NCBI GenBank assembly: GCA_003153575.1
Contig: PLZW01000043.1
Coordinates: 1-64,000 of the forward strand
Length of the DNA: 64,000 bases
Source: Acidimicrobiaceae bacterium
Lineage (GTDB): Bacteria; Actinomycetota; Acidimicrobiia; Acidimicrobiales; RAAP-2
Direction of reading: 5' to 3'
A program made the position numbers and the translations under genes. Shown in pieces: positions 53,442 through 61,337 of this stretch; the first letter of the stretch is position 1, and each line of letters opens with the position of its first letter. Below the pieces are notes generated by a model that saw nothing but the letters and a program-made list of their open reading frames with translations, ran no database searches and was not told the origin of the DNA.

Positions 53442-54457
53442 TGAGCCACCGGGTCGGGCTCGTGGAGGGCCTCGATGCACCGGGCCAGGGCCTGGCTGAG
53501 GGTGTCGAGCTCGAGGGGACCGATGGTGTCGGTAAAGAGGTACGGTACCCGCAGTTGGGCGAGGGGCAGCTCACGGGCCAACCGGGTCACCTGCTCCTCC
53601 TGGAGCCCTTGGCGGCGCCGGCGGAACAGGCGGGCCTGCTCCAGCGCCTCGACCAGCCGGGGGTCGAGGTCGACCCCCGTCGCGGCCACGGTGTCGGCGG
53701 CCGGGGTGGCCAGCCCTTCCATCGGCGGGTAGCAGGCGTTGACGATGACGGGGCCGAGGGCGATCCCGACCTTGTCCTCGAGCTGGTATGCAGCCTCCAC
53801 CACTTCGTTGACCGGCATCTCCTCGGGCAGGGTCACGAGCGCGACCTGACACCGCTTCGGGTCCGAGAGCAGGGCGACCACGTCGGCGGCCTGGGCGCGG
53901 ATCGGCCCGGCCCGGGCGGCATCGAGGAGACCGCCCGCCGAGGACAGGAACGTCATCGTGTGCCCGGTGGCCGGTGCGTCCACCAGGACGAGGTCGGCCA
54001 CCCCCCGCTGCTCGATCTGCTTGACCTTGCCGAGGACCAGGATGTCCCGGATCCCGGGGATGGCCCCGGCGACGATGTCGATGATCCCCGAGGACAGCAG
54101 GCGCTTGGAGAACCGCTTCATCCCGTGGTCGTCCAGGTACTCGAGCAGTGCGTCGTCCGGGGTGATGGTCCGGGCGTGGACGACGCCGGGCGGGATCGCC
54201 GCCCCGTCGTCGCTGTCGCCCCCGCCGATCCCTTTGGCCCCGGCAGCATGCAGGACCTCGCCGGCGTAGCCGAGACCTCCTGAGCCCCCGAAGGCGGTGG
54301 ACACCCCGGTCCGGCCCTCCAGCTCGATGACCAGGACGGACAGTCCGGCACCAGCGGCCAGATGAGCGAGCGCGGCGACCATCGTGGTCTTGCCGACACC
54401 GCCCTTGCCGGCCACAATCACGACACGGCTCTGGCTGCAGAAGGAGCGGATGTCCAT
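53438..54457 (-). CDS. ArsA/Get3-family ATPase, first of a pair
   Basis: A 339-residue ATPase (VVIVAGKGGVGKTTMVAALAHLAAGAG, switch DLVLVDAPATGHTMTFL). It matches the Rv3679-type partner. With the downstream gene it would form a heterocomplex related to tail-anchored protein or anion handling. The divergent WhiB gene mirrors the mycobacterial Rv3679-Rv3680-whiB4 arrangement. TACGCT lies nine bases before its ATG. Confidence 0.88.
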   Translation of the reverse strand: MDIRSFCSQSRVVIVAGKGGVGKTTMVAALAHLAAGAGLSVLVIELEGRTGVSTAFGGSGGLGYAGEVLHAAGAKGIGGGDSDDGAAIPPGVVHARTITPDDALLEYLDDHGMKRFSKRLLSSGIIDIVAGAIPGIRDILVLGKVKQIEQRGVADLVLVDAPATGHTMTFLSSAGGLLDAARAGPIRAQAADVVALLSDPKRCQVALVTLPEEMPVNEVVEAAYQLEDKVGIALGPVIVNACYPPMEGLATPAADTVAATGVDLDPRLVEALEQARLFRRRRQGLQEEQVTRLARELPLAQLRVPYLFTDTIGPLELDTLSQALARCIEALHEPDPVAQ

Positions 54458-54592
54458 GACTCACCGAGCGTAGTGTCCGCCCTCGCGGGGTCGGCCCCGC
54501 CTGCCCGGGGCGATCGCGACACTGTGCTGTGCCCGGATTGTCACGCTCGGCGCGAAAGCGGCGGAAATTCTCCCCCAACCTCCGTTCACCTC

Positions 54593-54630
54593 TTGTTTCC
54601 CCAGATGGTGAGGAGTACGTTCCAAAACGT
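54593..54630 (+). promoter_or_regulatory. whiB promoter with inverted repeat
   Basis: TTGTTT (54593-54598), a 17-base spacer and TACGTT (54616-54621) make a plausible promoter. The perfect dyad acgtt-ccaa-aacgt at 54617-54630 overlaps the -10 and start point. Confidence 0.5.
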
Positions 54631-54658
54631 CAGGTAGCACCGAAGGGGGAGTCGGGTC

Positions 54659-54916
54659 GTGGAGCAGTTGATGGATTCGTGGCAGCTGAAGGCGGCGTGC
54701 CGTGGGCCCCAGGCGGAAATCTTCTTTCCTCCGGCCCATGCCGAGCGCAAGGAGGAGAAGCTCCAGCGCGAGGAGCGGGCCAAGGCCATCTGCACCACCT
54801 GCTCGGTACGGGCGGAGTGCCTCGAGTACGCGGTGCGCATCCGGGAGCCCCACGGGATCTGGGGTGGCCTGAACGAGATGGAGCGCCGCCAGTACGCGGA
54901 GCGCCGGGTCGGGTGA
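54659..54916 (+). CDS. WhiB-family [4Fe-4S] regulator
   Basis: An 85-residue Wbl protein. Four Cys ligands (14, 45, 48, 54) bind the cluster, followed by the GIWGG turn (66-70) and a basic tail. It senses O2, NO or redox state and controls transcription with the primary sigma factor. The location beside the ArsA pair is like mycobacterial whiB4. The start is GTG; an in-frame ATG at 54671 is an alternative. Confidence 0.93.
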   Translation: MEQLMDSWQLKAACRGPQAEIFFPPAHAERKEEKLQREERAKAICTTCSVRAECLEYAVRIREPHGIWGGLNEMERRQYAERRVG

Positions 54917-55001
54917 GCGCCGGTCGGCGCAGCCGGCCCCTGCCGCACGCCTGAGGCGGCCCACGATGGCACCTGTCAGTGGTGGATCGGCGGTGCCTCC
55001 G

Positions 55002-55916
55002 TCAGCCCGCCGACGCGCCGGCAGGGACGGGTAGCCCGAGGGCCAGGTCCGCCGAACGGACGCCTTTGGAACGGCAGACCGACGACGGCTGCTGTCCCGT
55101 GGCCGCGCAGATCCCCGCCGACAGCTGGTTGGCCACGGCGATGACCGCCTGCCCGGTGGGTGGCGCGGTGGTGCCGGACCCCGGGGTTCCCGAGCCCGTC
55201 GCCGGTGTCGCCACCTCGTTGGCGATCTGCGCCTGCGACTGTCCGGCCAGGAGTGCCGGGCTGAATCCCGAGGTCACGGCCACCAACCGACCGGCCACGT
55301 CGACGAAGGGTGCCGTGCCTGCGGTGGTCCCGCCGGCCTGGGGGGCGTAGCGGGCGACCAGCGTGGCCTGGGCCGGTGTGAGTCGGGCCAGGCGGGTGTA
55401 CGTCCCGTCGGGGCCGATCGTGTCCGAGTAGAGTTCGACGCCGGTCAGCGTCAGGTAGCGGCTGACGTAGCCCACGCCGTCGAAGGTGAATGTCGGGGTG
55501 TTCGGGAAGATGGTCAGCGCGGCCGACATCCCGTCGTGCAGCTCGGTGAACCGTCCGAACCTGGCCAGGGCGACCACCAGCGGCCAGCGCTCGGCGGCGC
55601 AGAACGGGCAGAACACGGCTCCGACGAAGAGGACCTCCGGCTTGCCCTGGGCCGTCAACGGTGCCTGGCCGGCCAGGACGGTGGGCGCCGTGAGGCTGGT
55701 GCCGGGCACCGACACCCCGACCGAGTCGAAGGTGGCGGGCGGCACCGTCGACAGCTTGACCAGGACGGCCGGAGACGTGACCGCCGGCGTGGCCGGCGCC
55801 GTAGGCGACGAGACGTGGGTCAGGGCGTAGGTGACCAGGCCCACCACGCCGAGGAGGATGGCCACCACGGCGCCCCAGGCCAGCCTGGCCGGTCGGCCCG
55901 GCCGTCCCTCAGCCAC
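55002..55916 (-). CDS. DUF929 membrane-anchored thioredoxin-like protein A
   Basis: A 304-residue protein with one N-terminal membrane helix (about 12-33) and an extracytoplasmic thioredoxin-like DUF929 domain carrying Cys103-x-x-Cys106 (FCPFCAAERW). A second Cys pair near the C-terminus (ICAATGQQPSSVC) is shared with the paralogue at 56440. It likely introduces or isomerises disulfides in exported proteins, reoxidised by VKOR encoded next. The start is GTG. Confidence 0.85.
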   Translation of the reverse strand: MAEGRPGRPARLAWGAVVAILLGVVGLVTYALTHVSSPTAPATPAVTSPAVLVKLSTVPPATFDSVGVSVPGTSLTAPTVLAGQAPLTAQGKPEVLFVGAVFCPFCAAERWPLVVALARFGRFTELHDGMSAALTIFPNTPTFTFDGVGYVSRYLTLTGVELYSDTIGPDGTYTRLARLTPAQATLVARYAPQAGGTTAGTAPFVDVAGRLVAVTSGFSPALLAGQSQAQIANEVATPATGSGTPGSGTTAPPTGQAVIAVANQLSAGICAATGQQPSSVCRSKGVRSADLALGLPVPAGASAG

Positions 55917-55940
55917 GGGTCGGGCGGGACCGGGTCGTGC

Positions 55941-56423
55941 TCAGGACGGGACGCTGTCCGCCAGCGCTTCGTCGGCCGTGCCGTATCCGGGCGCCAGCAC
56001 GATGGGAGATGCCGTGGTGATGATGACGAAGAGGAGGAACGTGGCGATGTGGACGCTCGAGCACCACAGGCAGATGGCCTTGATGATGAAGAGCTCGGCG
56101 ATGATCAGGTAGACGATCATGCCCACGCCGGTCACCGCCAGTCCGATTCGTGCGAGGTGGATCCTGCGGTCCGTCGCCCGCCAGGCTGCCGGAAGGCACA
56201 ACAGGAGCATCGGGACGAAGAACACCAGGCCGAGCATGGCCACGGGAATGCCGAAGATCTCGGACTGCGGGCTCTGGGTCACCTTCTCGCAGTTGAACGT
56301 GCTGTTCGACACGCACGCCAGCGCTTTCGGCTGGAAATGGGTGATGGTCAGGTAGATCGACGCCCCGAGCCCGTAGACGGACAACAGGAGCGTGGCGATG
56401 GGCTGCCACCGCAGGTTGGACAT
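55941..56423 (-). CDS. VKOR-family disulfide-forming membrane protein
   Basis: A 160-residue vitamin K epoxide reductase homologue with about four helices. The catalytic pair Cys118-x-x-Cys121 (CLWC) and loop cysteines 37 and 45 (ACVSNSTFNCEK) are all present. In actinobacteria VKOR replaces DsbB, passing electrons from a DsbA-like partner to quinone. It lies between two DUF929 genes on the same strand. GGAGGGG precedes the ATG. Confidence 0.94.
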   Translation of the reverse strand: MSNLRWQPIATLLLSVYGLGASIYLTITHFQPKALACVSNSTFNCEKVTQSPQSEIFGIPVAMLGLVFFVPMLLLCLPAAWRATDRRIHLARIGLAVTGVGMIVYLIIAELFIIKAICLWCSSVHIATFLLFVIITTASPIVLAPGYGTADEALADSVPS

Positions 56424-56439
56424 CGCCCCCCTCCCCGAC

Positions 56440-57504
56440 TCAGCTCGCCGAGATGCCGAGGGCCTTGGCCGCCGCTTGGACCCCGGAGCTCGTGCATACG
56501 CTGCCCGGCTGGCCCTTGGTGGCGTGGCAGATGGCCGCCGACATGTAGTTCCCGGTAGCCAGGATGGCCTGGGTCACCGGATTGGTCGGGTCGGACAAGC
56601 CACTCGAGATGTCGGTCCACGACAGGTTGGCGAGGATCTGGGGGTCGTAGCTCGCACCCGAGAAGAGGACCGAGTTGTTGATGTCCACGAACGGGAACGA
56701 GATCCCACCGGAGGTGCTGGCATTGGGGAGGAACTTCGACGAGCTGTACTTGGTCAGGATGCTCGCCTCCTGCTTGGTCGGGTTCTGGAGGTTGGTGTAC
56801 CGGTTGGGGCTACCCGCCACAGGGATGTTGGTGTATTGCTCCACGCCCTGGAACGTGATGTACGGGCTGTCGAGAGTGGCCCCGTGGAAGCTGAAGGTGC
56901 TGGTCTTGGCGTCGACGTCGGTGTGGGAGGAGGCGGTGATCTGGAGGTTGTTCCAGGTGCCGAACCGGGCCAGTGCGGTAGTCATCGCCCAGCGCTCGGC
57001 CGCGCAGTAGGGGCAGTACTCGGCGCCGTAGTAGAGCATCGCCGGACTCTTCCTGTTGATGGTCATCGGCGGTTGGCCCGACAGGACCGTCGGCTTGGCC
57101 ACCGGGATCTGGGACGTCACGCCCACCTTGTTCCAGGTGGACAGCGGAACGGTGGTGACGTCCTTGACCACCTGGGCGGGTGCCGCGGTCACCGGTGTGT
57201 AGGAGAGGTTCTGGGTGGAGGTGCTCGTCGCCTTCACGATGAACAGGACGGCGATCACGATGATCACCAGGGCCACCGCGCCCCAGGCGAGGAAGACGCC
57301 CCGCTGCGAGTTCTTCGGTCCCCCGGACGGGGCGGCGGGCCGGCCCGGCCGCGGCGTGTTCCCGCCCTTGCCGCCTCCGGACCCTTTGGCGGCCACGGGG
57401 CGACTGGCGGCCCGGCTCCGGTCCTTGGCGCTCTGCCCGCCACCGCTCCCGGTCGGCTTGGGCTTGTTCCCGCCGGTGCCGGGGTTCTGTACGTTGTCAG
57501 CCAT
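56440..57504 (-). CDS. DUF929 membrane-anchored thioredoxin-like protein B
   Basis: A 354-residue paralogue of the 55002 gene with a longer, basic Gly/Lys/Pro-rich cytoplasmic N-terminus (about 1-66), a membrane helix (about 71-90) and the DUF929 domain with Cys164-x-x-Cys167 (YCPYCAAERW). The C-terminal Cys pair ICHATKGQPGSVC is conserved with the paralogue. Gene order B-VKOR-A with 16- and 24-base gaps suggests one operon for oxidative folding outside the cell. Confidence 0.87.
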   Translation of the reverse strand: MADNVQNPGTGGNKPKPTGSGGGQSAKDRSRAASRPVAAKGSGGGKGGNTPRPGRPAAPSGGPKNSQRGVFLAWGAVALVIIVIAVLFIVKATSTSTQNLSYTPVTAAPAQVVKDVTTVPLSTWNKVGVTSQIPVAKPTVLSGQPPMTINRKSPAMLYYGAEYCPYCAAERWAMTTALARFGTWNNLQITASSHTDVDAKTSTFSFHGATLDSPYITFQGVEQYTNIPVAGSPNRYTNLQNPTKQEASILTKYSSSKFLPNASTSGGISFPFVDINNSVLFSGASYDPQILANLSWTDISSGLSDPTNPVTQAILATGNYMSAAICHATKGQPGSVCTSSGVQAAAKALGISAS

Positions 57505-57626
57505 GGTTCCGCGATCCTCGCTTCGTGCGAACGTCCGATGGAGCGTAACGTGTCCCGCCGCGCCCATGTGGTCGGTACTCGTCGTCCGCCGGGCCCCGGT
57601 GTCCGGGGCTTCGGCACGGGGATGTC

Positions 57627-57632
57627 TAGAGT
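57627..57632 (+). promoter_or_regulatory. -10 element of leaderless hydrolase gene
   Basis: TAGAGT ends six bases before the ATG at 57639. Confidence 0.45.
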
Positions 57633-57638
57633 GGCCCG

Positions 57639-58622
57639 ATGTCGTGTGACGCGTCGGCCCTGGTCGGACCAGGGGCATCCGGGAACGGCGCCACCGTCAC
57701 GCCGGGTGACCAGGCTCGTCGAGCCGGTGTGCGGGACACGTTCGACCGGTCGGGGGAACCCCCCGGGCGCGAGTTGCGGTCGGTGTCGTGGCGGTCGACG
57801 AACGTCGACGGACACCGGGTCCGCTACGGCGTGGTGGGCTCGGGCCCGGATGCGCTGTTCTGCCACGGATGGGGGCTCCGTCCCAACGCCTACGCCCGTC
57901 CGATCGTCGCCATGGCCTCAGCCGGCTGCCGGGTGGTGGCACCTGCGCTGCCTGGTTTCGGCAGGACGCCTGAGCTGCCCCCGGCCGAGCGGACCTTCGC
58001 CGGCTACGGCGCATGGGTGGCCCGGTTCCTCGAGGCGGTCGGCGTCGACGACCTGGCCCTGGTGGCGGGTCACTCGATGGGCGGCGGGGTGGCCACCTCC
58101 TTCGTGCACCGCCGGCCCGAGCGGGTGGCCTCGCTCCTCCTGGTCAATGCCATCGGGAGTCCGACGTGGGCCCTGTTCCCGAACGAGGTCCGGACCATGG
58201 TCCAGCGACCGTTCTGGGACTGGGGACGCCACTTCTGGGGCGACCTCCTCCATTCGCCCCGCGCCCTGCGGGTGCTGCCCGTCCTGCTCGAGGACTTCAT
58301 CCCCAACATCGTCCGCAATCCGCTGGGGATGGTCCGCACGGGCGAGTTCATCCGCAAGGCCGACCTGGTGGCCGAGGTGCGGGACATCGCCGGACGGGGG
58401 ACGTCGGTGGCGGTGGCGTGGTCCGACCGGGACGGCCTGGTACCCCGCTCGGCCTTCGACGACCTGCGTCGCGCCGCCGGCGTCGAAGGCGTGGTGGTCG
58501 AGGGGCCCCATGCCTGGCTGATCGCCGATCCGCACATCTTCGGCGAGCTGGCCATCAGCGCCCTGGTCGACGCCCGGCCGGGTACCGGCGCCGCCGACGG
58601 CGCCTCCGTGCCCCTCCACTAG
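57639..58622 (+). CDS. Alpha/beta hydrolase
   Basis: A 327-residue hydrolase. The nucleophile Ser is in VAGHSMGGGVATS, an Asp in SDRDGLVPRS and the His in EGPHAWLIADP; the oxyanion loop is FCHGWGLRPN. It resembles BioH/ester hydrolases of actinobacteria, but the substrate is unknown. The first 50 residues are unlike the family, so the true start may be later, although the leaderless -10 supports 57639. Confidence 0.85.
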   Translation: MSCDASALVGPGASGNGATVTPGDQARRAGVRDTFDRSGEPPGRELRSVSWRSTNVDGHRVRYGVVGSGPDALFCHGWGLRPNAYARPIVAMASAGCRVVAPALPGFGRTPELPPAERTFAGYGAWVARFLEAVGVDDLALVAGHSMGGGVATSFVHRRPERVASLLLVNAIGSPTWALFPNEVRTMVQRPFWDWGRHFWGDLLHSPRALRVLPVLLEDFIPNIVRNPLGMVRTGEFIRKADLVAEVRDIAGRGTSVAVAWSDRDGLVPRSAFDDLRRAAGVEGVVVEGPHAWLIADPHIFGELAISALVDARPGTGAADGASVPLH

Positions 58623-58682
58623 CTGGCGCGGCCGGGCCGGCCGGTCTTCGCCCGGGCCCCGCTGGACCGCCGCCCGCGGGGG

Positions 58683-58688
58683 TAGCGT
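58683..58688 (+). promoter_or_regulatory. -10 element of leaderless Nudix gene
   Basis: TAGCGT ends six bases before the ATG at 58695. Confidence 0.45.
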
Positions 58689-58694
58689 GCGGGC

Positions 58695-59600
58695 ATGGCC
58701 GTGACTCTGCGAGAAGCCGCGACGGTGATGCTCATCCGGGACGCCGTCGACGAACGTGGGCGCCCGGCCGTCGAGGTCTGCATGCTCCGCCGCAACCTGG
58801 CCAGCGAGTTCGTGGCCGGGGTCTACGTGTTTCCGGGGGGCTCCGTCGACCCCGCGGATCGTGGCGACGCGGCCGGCGAGCTCAGCCAAGGCCTGTCCGA
58901 CGCCACGGCCAGCGCCCTCCTGGGCCTCGACTCGGGCGGCCTGGCCTTCTGGGTGGCCGCCCTGCGCGAGTGCTTCGAAGAGGCGGGCGTACTGCTGGCC
59001 CGACCCCGCGACTCGGCCGACGGCACGGCGATCCTCGACACCACGGACCCCGCCGACCGGGCCCGCTTCGAGGCCCACCGCCTGGAGATCAACGAGGGGA
59101 GGGCCGGCCTGCTCGACGTGTGCCGGGCCGAGGGCCTGGTCCTGGCGGTCGACGCCGTGCACTACGTCAGCCACTGGATCACCCCGGAGCTGGCCCCGAG
59201 GCGGTACGACACCCGGTTTTTCGTCACGGCCGCCCCACCCGGCCAGGTGGCCCAGCACGACGACGGCGAGACCATCGCCACCATCTGGGTCCGGCCGGAC
59301 GACGCCCTGTCCCGGTTCGAGGCGGGGGAGATCGAGCTGCTGCCCCCGACGGTCGAGAACCTCGGGAAGCTGGCCGTCCACCACTCGACCGAGGAGGTCA
59401 TGGACTGGGCCCGCGGGGTCACCGACGTCCCCATGATCCTCCCCATCGTGCTCATCGAAGACGGGCGGCTCCTGGTGCTGCGGCCCGGCGACGACGGCTA
59501 CGAGCAGGCGGTCGAGGACCGGATCGCCTCCTCCGACCCCGTGTCGCCGGAACTGGCCGCGGCCTGGGAGGCCTGGCGCCCGAAGGCCGGTCGGGCCTAA
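58695..59600 (+). CDS. Nudix hydrolase, NUDT19/RNH-type
   Basis: A 301-residue Nudix protein. The Nudix box elements are GGSVDP at the start and ALRECFEEAGVLL (R-E-C-F-E-E-A-G) about 55 residues later; the insert between them is typical of NUDT19-like enzymes that cleave CoA esters. The Mg-binding Glu residues are intact. It converges with mrp, their stop codons overlapping by four bases. Confidence 0.88.
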   Translation: MAVTLREAATVMLIRDAVDERGRPAVEVCMLRRNLASEFVAGVYVFPGGSVDPADRGDAAGELSQGLSDATASALLGLDSGGLAFWVAALRECFEEAGVLLARPRDSADGTAILDTTDPADRARFEAHRLEINEGRAGLLDVCRAEGLVLAVDAVHYVSHWITPELAPRRYDTRFFVTAAPPGQVAQHDDGETIATIWVRPDDALSRFEAGEIELLPPTVENLGKLAVHHSTEEVMDWARGVTDVPMILPIVLIEDGRLLVLRPGDDGYEQAVEDRIASSDPVSPELAAAWEAWRPKAGRA

Positions 59601-60799
59601 GCGGGCTCGCCGGCGGCCACGGCCGCCTCGACCCGTTCCAGCATCCGGGCGGTGCATCCATCCATCGACACCACCGGCGGCGGGTTGGCCACCAGCGCGT
59701 CGGCCAAGCGGGCGAACTCGGCGGCCAACGGCTGATCGTCGTCGAGGGCGACCGGGACACCGGCGTCCCCTCCGGCCGACACCGACGGGTGGAGCGGCAC
59801 CTGGCCGAGCAGCGGCACCCCGACCTCGGCCGCCAGGCGGGCCCCGCCCCCGGAGCCGAACAGGGCGTAGGACGTCCCGTGCTCGCAGGTGAAGTCACTC
59901 ATGTTCTCGACCACCCCCGTGACCCGCAGATAGCCCTTGCGGGCCATGTCCGCGGTGCGGGCCGCCACCTTCTGGGCGGCGACCGGCGGGGTCGTGACCA
60001 CCACGATCTCGGCGCGCGGCATCATCCGGGCCAGGCCCATCTGGATGTCCCCCGTGCCCGGGGGCATGTCGATCAGCAGGAAGTCGAGGTCGCCCCAGTG
60101 GACGTCCTCCAGGAACTGCTGGACGGCGCGGTTGAGGACGAGGCCCCGCCACATGATGGCGTGCTCCTCGTCGGCCAGGAACCCCATCGACAGCACCCGG
60201 AGGGTCCCGGTGCCGATGCTGCGCTCGAGCGGGACCATCTTTTTGTCGCGGGCCTCGACGTCCCCCTGCATCCCGAGGAGCCGCGGCACGCTGAAGCCCC
60301 AGATGTCGGCATCCAGCACGCCCACCGTCAGGCCTCGACGGGCGAGCGCCACCGCCAGGTTGACGGTCACCGAGCTCTTCCCGACCCCGCCCTTGCCGGA
60401 GGCGATGGCCACCACCCGGGCCGAGTCGGGGACGTCCGTCTTCGGCGGGTCCTGGCGGGCATTGAGGCGGGCCCGGGCCATGACCGACCGCTTCTGGTCC
60501 TCGTCCATCACCCCGGTGGTCACCGTGACGGTCCCGACACCGGGCAGTGCGCCCACGTGGAGGTCGACGTCGCGCTGGATCTGGGCCCGCAGTGGGCATC
60601 CGGCGATGGTCAGGGCCACCTCGACCCCGATGTCGGGGCCGTCCACCCGGACCCGGGTGACCATGCCCAGCTCCACGATGTCGGCCCCCAGCTCGGGGTC
60701 CATGACGTTGCGCAGGGCGGCGCGGACCTCGTCCTCGGTGGGAGTGGGGCCGTCGGTGGGAGTGGGTCCGTCGACGCCCGGTGGGTCGGTCCTGGTCAC
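59597..60799 (-). CDS. mrp: Mrp/NBP35-type Fe-S carrier ATPase
   Basis: A 400-residue protein with an N-terminal MIP18/DUF59 domain (about 22-105, RAALRNVMDPELGADIVELGMVTRV) and a ParA-like ATPase domain with ASGKGGVGKSSVTVNLAVALARRG and DFLLIDMPPGTGD. The NBP35-type CxxC is not visible near the end; only single Cys such as ENMSDFTCEHG and MDGCTARM remain. It carries and delivers Fe-S clusters. The GTG at 60799 is set by TACAAT seven bases upstream. It is divergent from erpA. Confidence 0.92.
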   Translation of the reverse strand: MTRTDPPGVDGPTPTDGPTPTEDEVRAALRNVMDPELGADIVELGMVTRVRVDGPDIGVEVALTIAGCPLRAQIQRDVDLHVGALPGVGTVTVTTGVMDEDQKRSVMARARLNARQDPPKTDVPDSARVVAIASGKGGVGKSSVTVNLAVALARRGLTVGVLDADIWGFSVPRLLGMQGDVEARDKKMVPLERSIGTGTLRVLSMGFLADEEHAIMWRGLVLNRAVQQFLEDVHWGDLDFLLIDMPPGTGDIQMGLARMMPRAEIVVVTTPPVAAQKVAARTADMARKGYLRVTGVVENMSDFTCEHGTSYALFGSGGGARLAAEVGVPLLGQVPLHPSVSAGGDAGVPVALDDDQPLAAEFARLADALVANPPPVVSMDGCTARMLERVEAAVAAGEPA

Positions 60800-60806
60800 A
60801 GCCGGA

Positions 60807-60812
60807 ATTGTA
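60807..60812 (-). promoter_or_regulatory. -10 element of leaderless mrp
   Basis: TACAAT on the minus strand ends seven bases before the GTG at 60799. Confidence 0.5.
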
Positions 60813-60951
60813 GTTGGGGCGCCGCCCGGGCCGGTCGAGGGGAGCCGGTGTACCGCCCGGGGGCGGTGCCGGGTACGATTGCCTCCGGAGAGACCCGCCA
60901 CCAGGATCTCGACAGGACGGTCGCACCGTCCCGCGACCAAAAGGAGCATCG

Positions 60952-61317
60952 ATGAGCTCGACCATGCAGAACGTCACCATCGGGAAGAAGCCGAATCCCG
61001 TGTCCCTCACCGACGTCGCCGCGGCCAAGGTCGCCGAGCTGCTGGCGGAGGAGGACACCGCCGAGCTGGCGCTCCGCGTGGCCGTCCGCCCGGGCGGGTG
61101 CTCCGGATTCAGCTACGAGATGTTTTTCGACGCCGACGTGGCCGAGGACGACGTGGTGCGCGAGTTCGGCACCGTCAAGGTGGTCGTGGACCAGACGAGC
61201 GCCGACCTGCTCAAGGGATCGACACTCGACTACAGCGACGGGCTCCAGGGGGCGGGATTCCACGTGACCAACCCCAACGCCACCCGCACCTGCGGCTGCG
61301 GCTCCTCCTTCAGCTGA
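60952..61317 (+). CDS. erpA: A-type Fe-S carrier ErpA/IscA
   Basis: A 121-residue HesB/IscA protein. The three cluster Cys are Cys50 (GGCSGFSYEM) and Cys114/Cys116 (TCGCGSSF). It assembles and transfers Fe-S clusters to apoproteins. AAGGAG precedes the ATG. It is divergent from mrp, and the next gene encodes a [2Fe-2S] protein, so the cluster is an Fe-S module. Confidence 0.95.
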   Translation: MSSTMQNVTIGKKPNPVSLTDVAAAKVAELLAEEDTAELALRVAVRPGGCSGFSYEMFFDADVAEDDVVREFGTVKVVVDQTSADLLKGSTLDYSDGLQGAGFHVTNPNATRTCGCGSSFS

Positions 61318-61337
61318 CCGACTGACGCGCTGATCCC

